This document shows, one piece after another, positions 5,796 to 6,269 of a DNA stretch of 6,269 nucleotides. The DNA is taken from the NCBI GenBank assembly GCA_030765325.1, contig JAVCCT010000181.1, positions 1 to 6,269 on the forward strand, read 5' to 3'. How positions within the stretch are numbered: position 1 is the first letter of the stretch; each line of letters begins with the position of its first letter. The position numbers and the translations under genes were made by a program. The notes beneath the pieces were generated by a model. That model did no database searches, was not told the DNA's origin, and saw only the letters and a program-made list of their open reading frames with translations. This stretch comes from Candidatus Stygibacter frigidus. Lineage in GTDB: Bacteria > Cloacimonadota > Cloacimonadia > Cloacimonadales > TCS61.

Positions 5796-6269
5796 TGGTT
5801 TTTAAAGGTGTAATTTTTGATCTGGATGGTACCCTGATAGATTCAATGGGAATCTGGAGGGATGTCGATATGGAGTTCCTGAAAAAACGCGGTATTGAGC
5901 CTACTCCTGATCTTTTTGCTGATGTTCCTGAAGGAAATAGTTTCAGTGAATATGCCTATTATGTAAAAAATAGATTTAACCTTCCAGACAGCATTGAAAC
6001 AATATGTGCGGAATGGACTGAAATGGTGAAAGAACATTATGAACACCATATCGGTTTACGTTCAGGTGTTCTGGAATTACTTAATTTTCTAAAAAATAAA
6101 AATATCCTGATGGCAGTGGGAACCAGCAACTCAATGGAGCTTACAAAAGCAGTATTAAAAAATAACCAGGTTTATGATTATTTTAAAATAGTGATATCAG
6201 GTGACACACATCTGCGTGGAAAACCTTTCCCTGATATTTTCTGCGAAGCTGCCAAAGAACTGGGCTGTA
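5795..6269 (+). CDS. HAD-superfamily hydrolase, subfamily IA, N-terminal part, cut by window edge
   Basis: The frame stays open to the window end, giving 158 residues. It starts MVFKGVIFDLDGTLIDSMG, with motif I nucleophile Asp9 and acid/base Asp11. A helical cap occupies about 18-85, followed by LRSGVLELLNFLK (88-100) before motif II TSN (110-112) and motif III Lys143 in GKPFPD. Motif IV lies beyond the edge. The cap and DSMGIW start resemble phosphatases and beta-phosphoglucomutase-like HAD proteins common in anaerobes. The cytoplasmic substrate would be a small phosphorylated metabolite. It is not phosphonoacetaldehyde hydrolase, which has a DWAGT-type motif I. It belongs to a different HAD subfamily from the first gene of the operon, so this is not a recent duplication. 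The ATG overlaps the phnE stop by one base (TAATG), without a strong ribosome site, so translation is probably coupled. The substrate cannot be told from sequence. Confidence 0.88.
   Translation, partial: MVFKGVIFDLDGTLIDSMGIWRDVDMEFLKKRGIEPTPDLFADVPEGNSFSEYAYYVKNRFNLPDSIETICAEWTEMVKEHYEHHIGLRSGVLELLNFLKNKNILMAVGTSNSMELTKAVLKNNQVYDYFKIVISGDTHLRGKPFPDIFCEAAKELGC

Noticed and set aside
5795..6269. The final HAD gene as phosphonoacetaldehyde hydrolase (PhnX), which would complete a phosphonate pathway
   Set aside because: Motif I is FDLDGTLID rather than the DWAGT type, and the cap lysine context of PhnX is not seen; it fits general HAD-IA phosphatases.

Overview
The window is an AT-rich bacterial chromosome segment. 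Strong Shine-Dalgarno sites (one a full TAAGGAGGT), rare TTG and GTG starts and a predicted lipoprotein fit a low-GC bacterium. The strong Shine-Dalgarno use argues against typical Bacteroidota. I cannot fix the phylum from sequence alone; a Firmicute-like or Cloacimonadota-like source would both fit.

Left part, minus strand (1-2363). From the divergence point leftward lie a HisC-type aminotransferase (GTG start), a small two-helix membrane protein coupled to it by an ATGA overlap, then a 166-base gap with a weak terminator. Next is an HU-type DNA-binding protein with its own consensus -35 box and a clear rho-independent terminator. Last is the start of dnaN (DNA polymerase III sliding clamp), which runs off the left edge. 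A perfect 14-base palindrome lies just upstream of dnaN.

Right part, plus strand (2451-6269). Five genes are packed into one likely operon: a YjjG/YfnB-type HAD nucleotidase, then phnD, phnC and phnE (lipoprotein, ATPase and permease of a phosphonate/phosphite/phosphate-type ABC importer), then a second, different HAD phosphatase-like gene cut by the right edge. The junctions are an 8-base gap, a 1-base overlap, a 4-base overlap and a 1-base overlap, so expression and translation are probably coupled.

The two arms diverge from a short AT-rich region (2364-2450) whose only good -10 element is palindromic and reads as TATAAT on both strands.

The most interesting part is the importer. It is flanked by HAD hydrolases rather than C-P lyase or other phosphonate-breakdown genes. 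Its binding protein appears to lack the acidic residue that holds the amino group of aminoethylphosphonate in E. coli PhnD. Its permease carries an extra N-terminal two-helix stretch. The ligand is therefore open. I see no tRNA, rRNA, CRISPR array, insertion sequence or phage gene. Nothing in the window is clearly a wholly new system.
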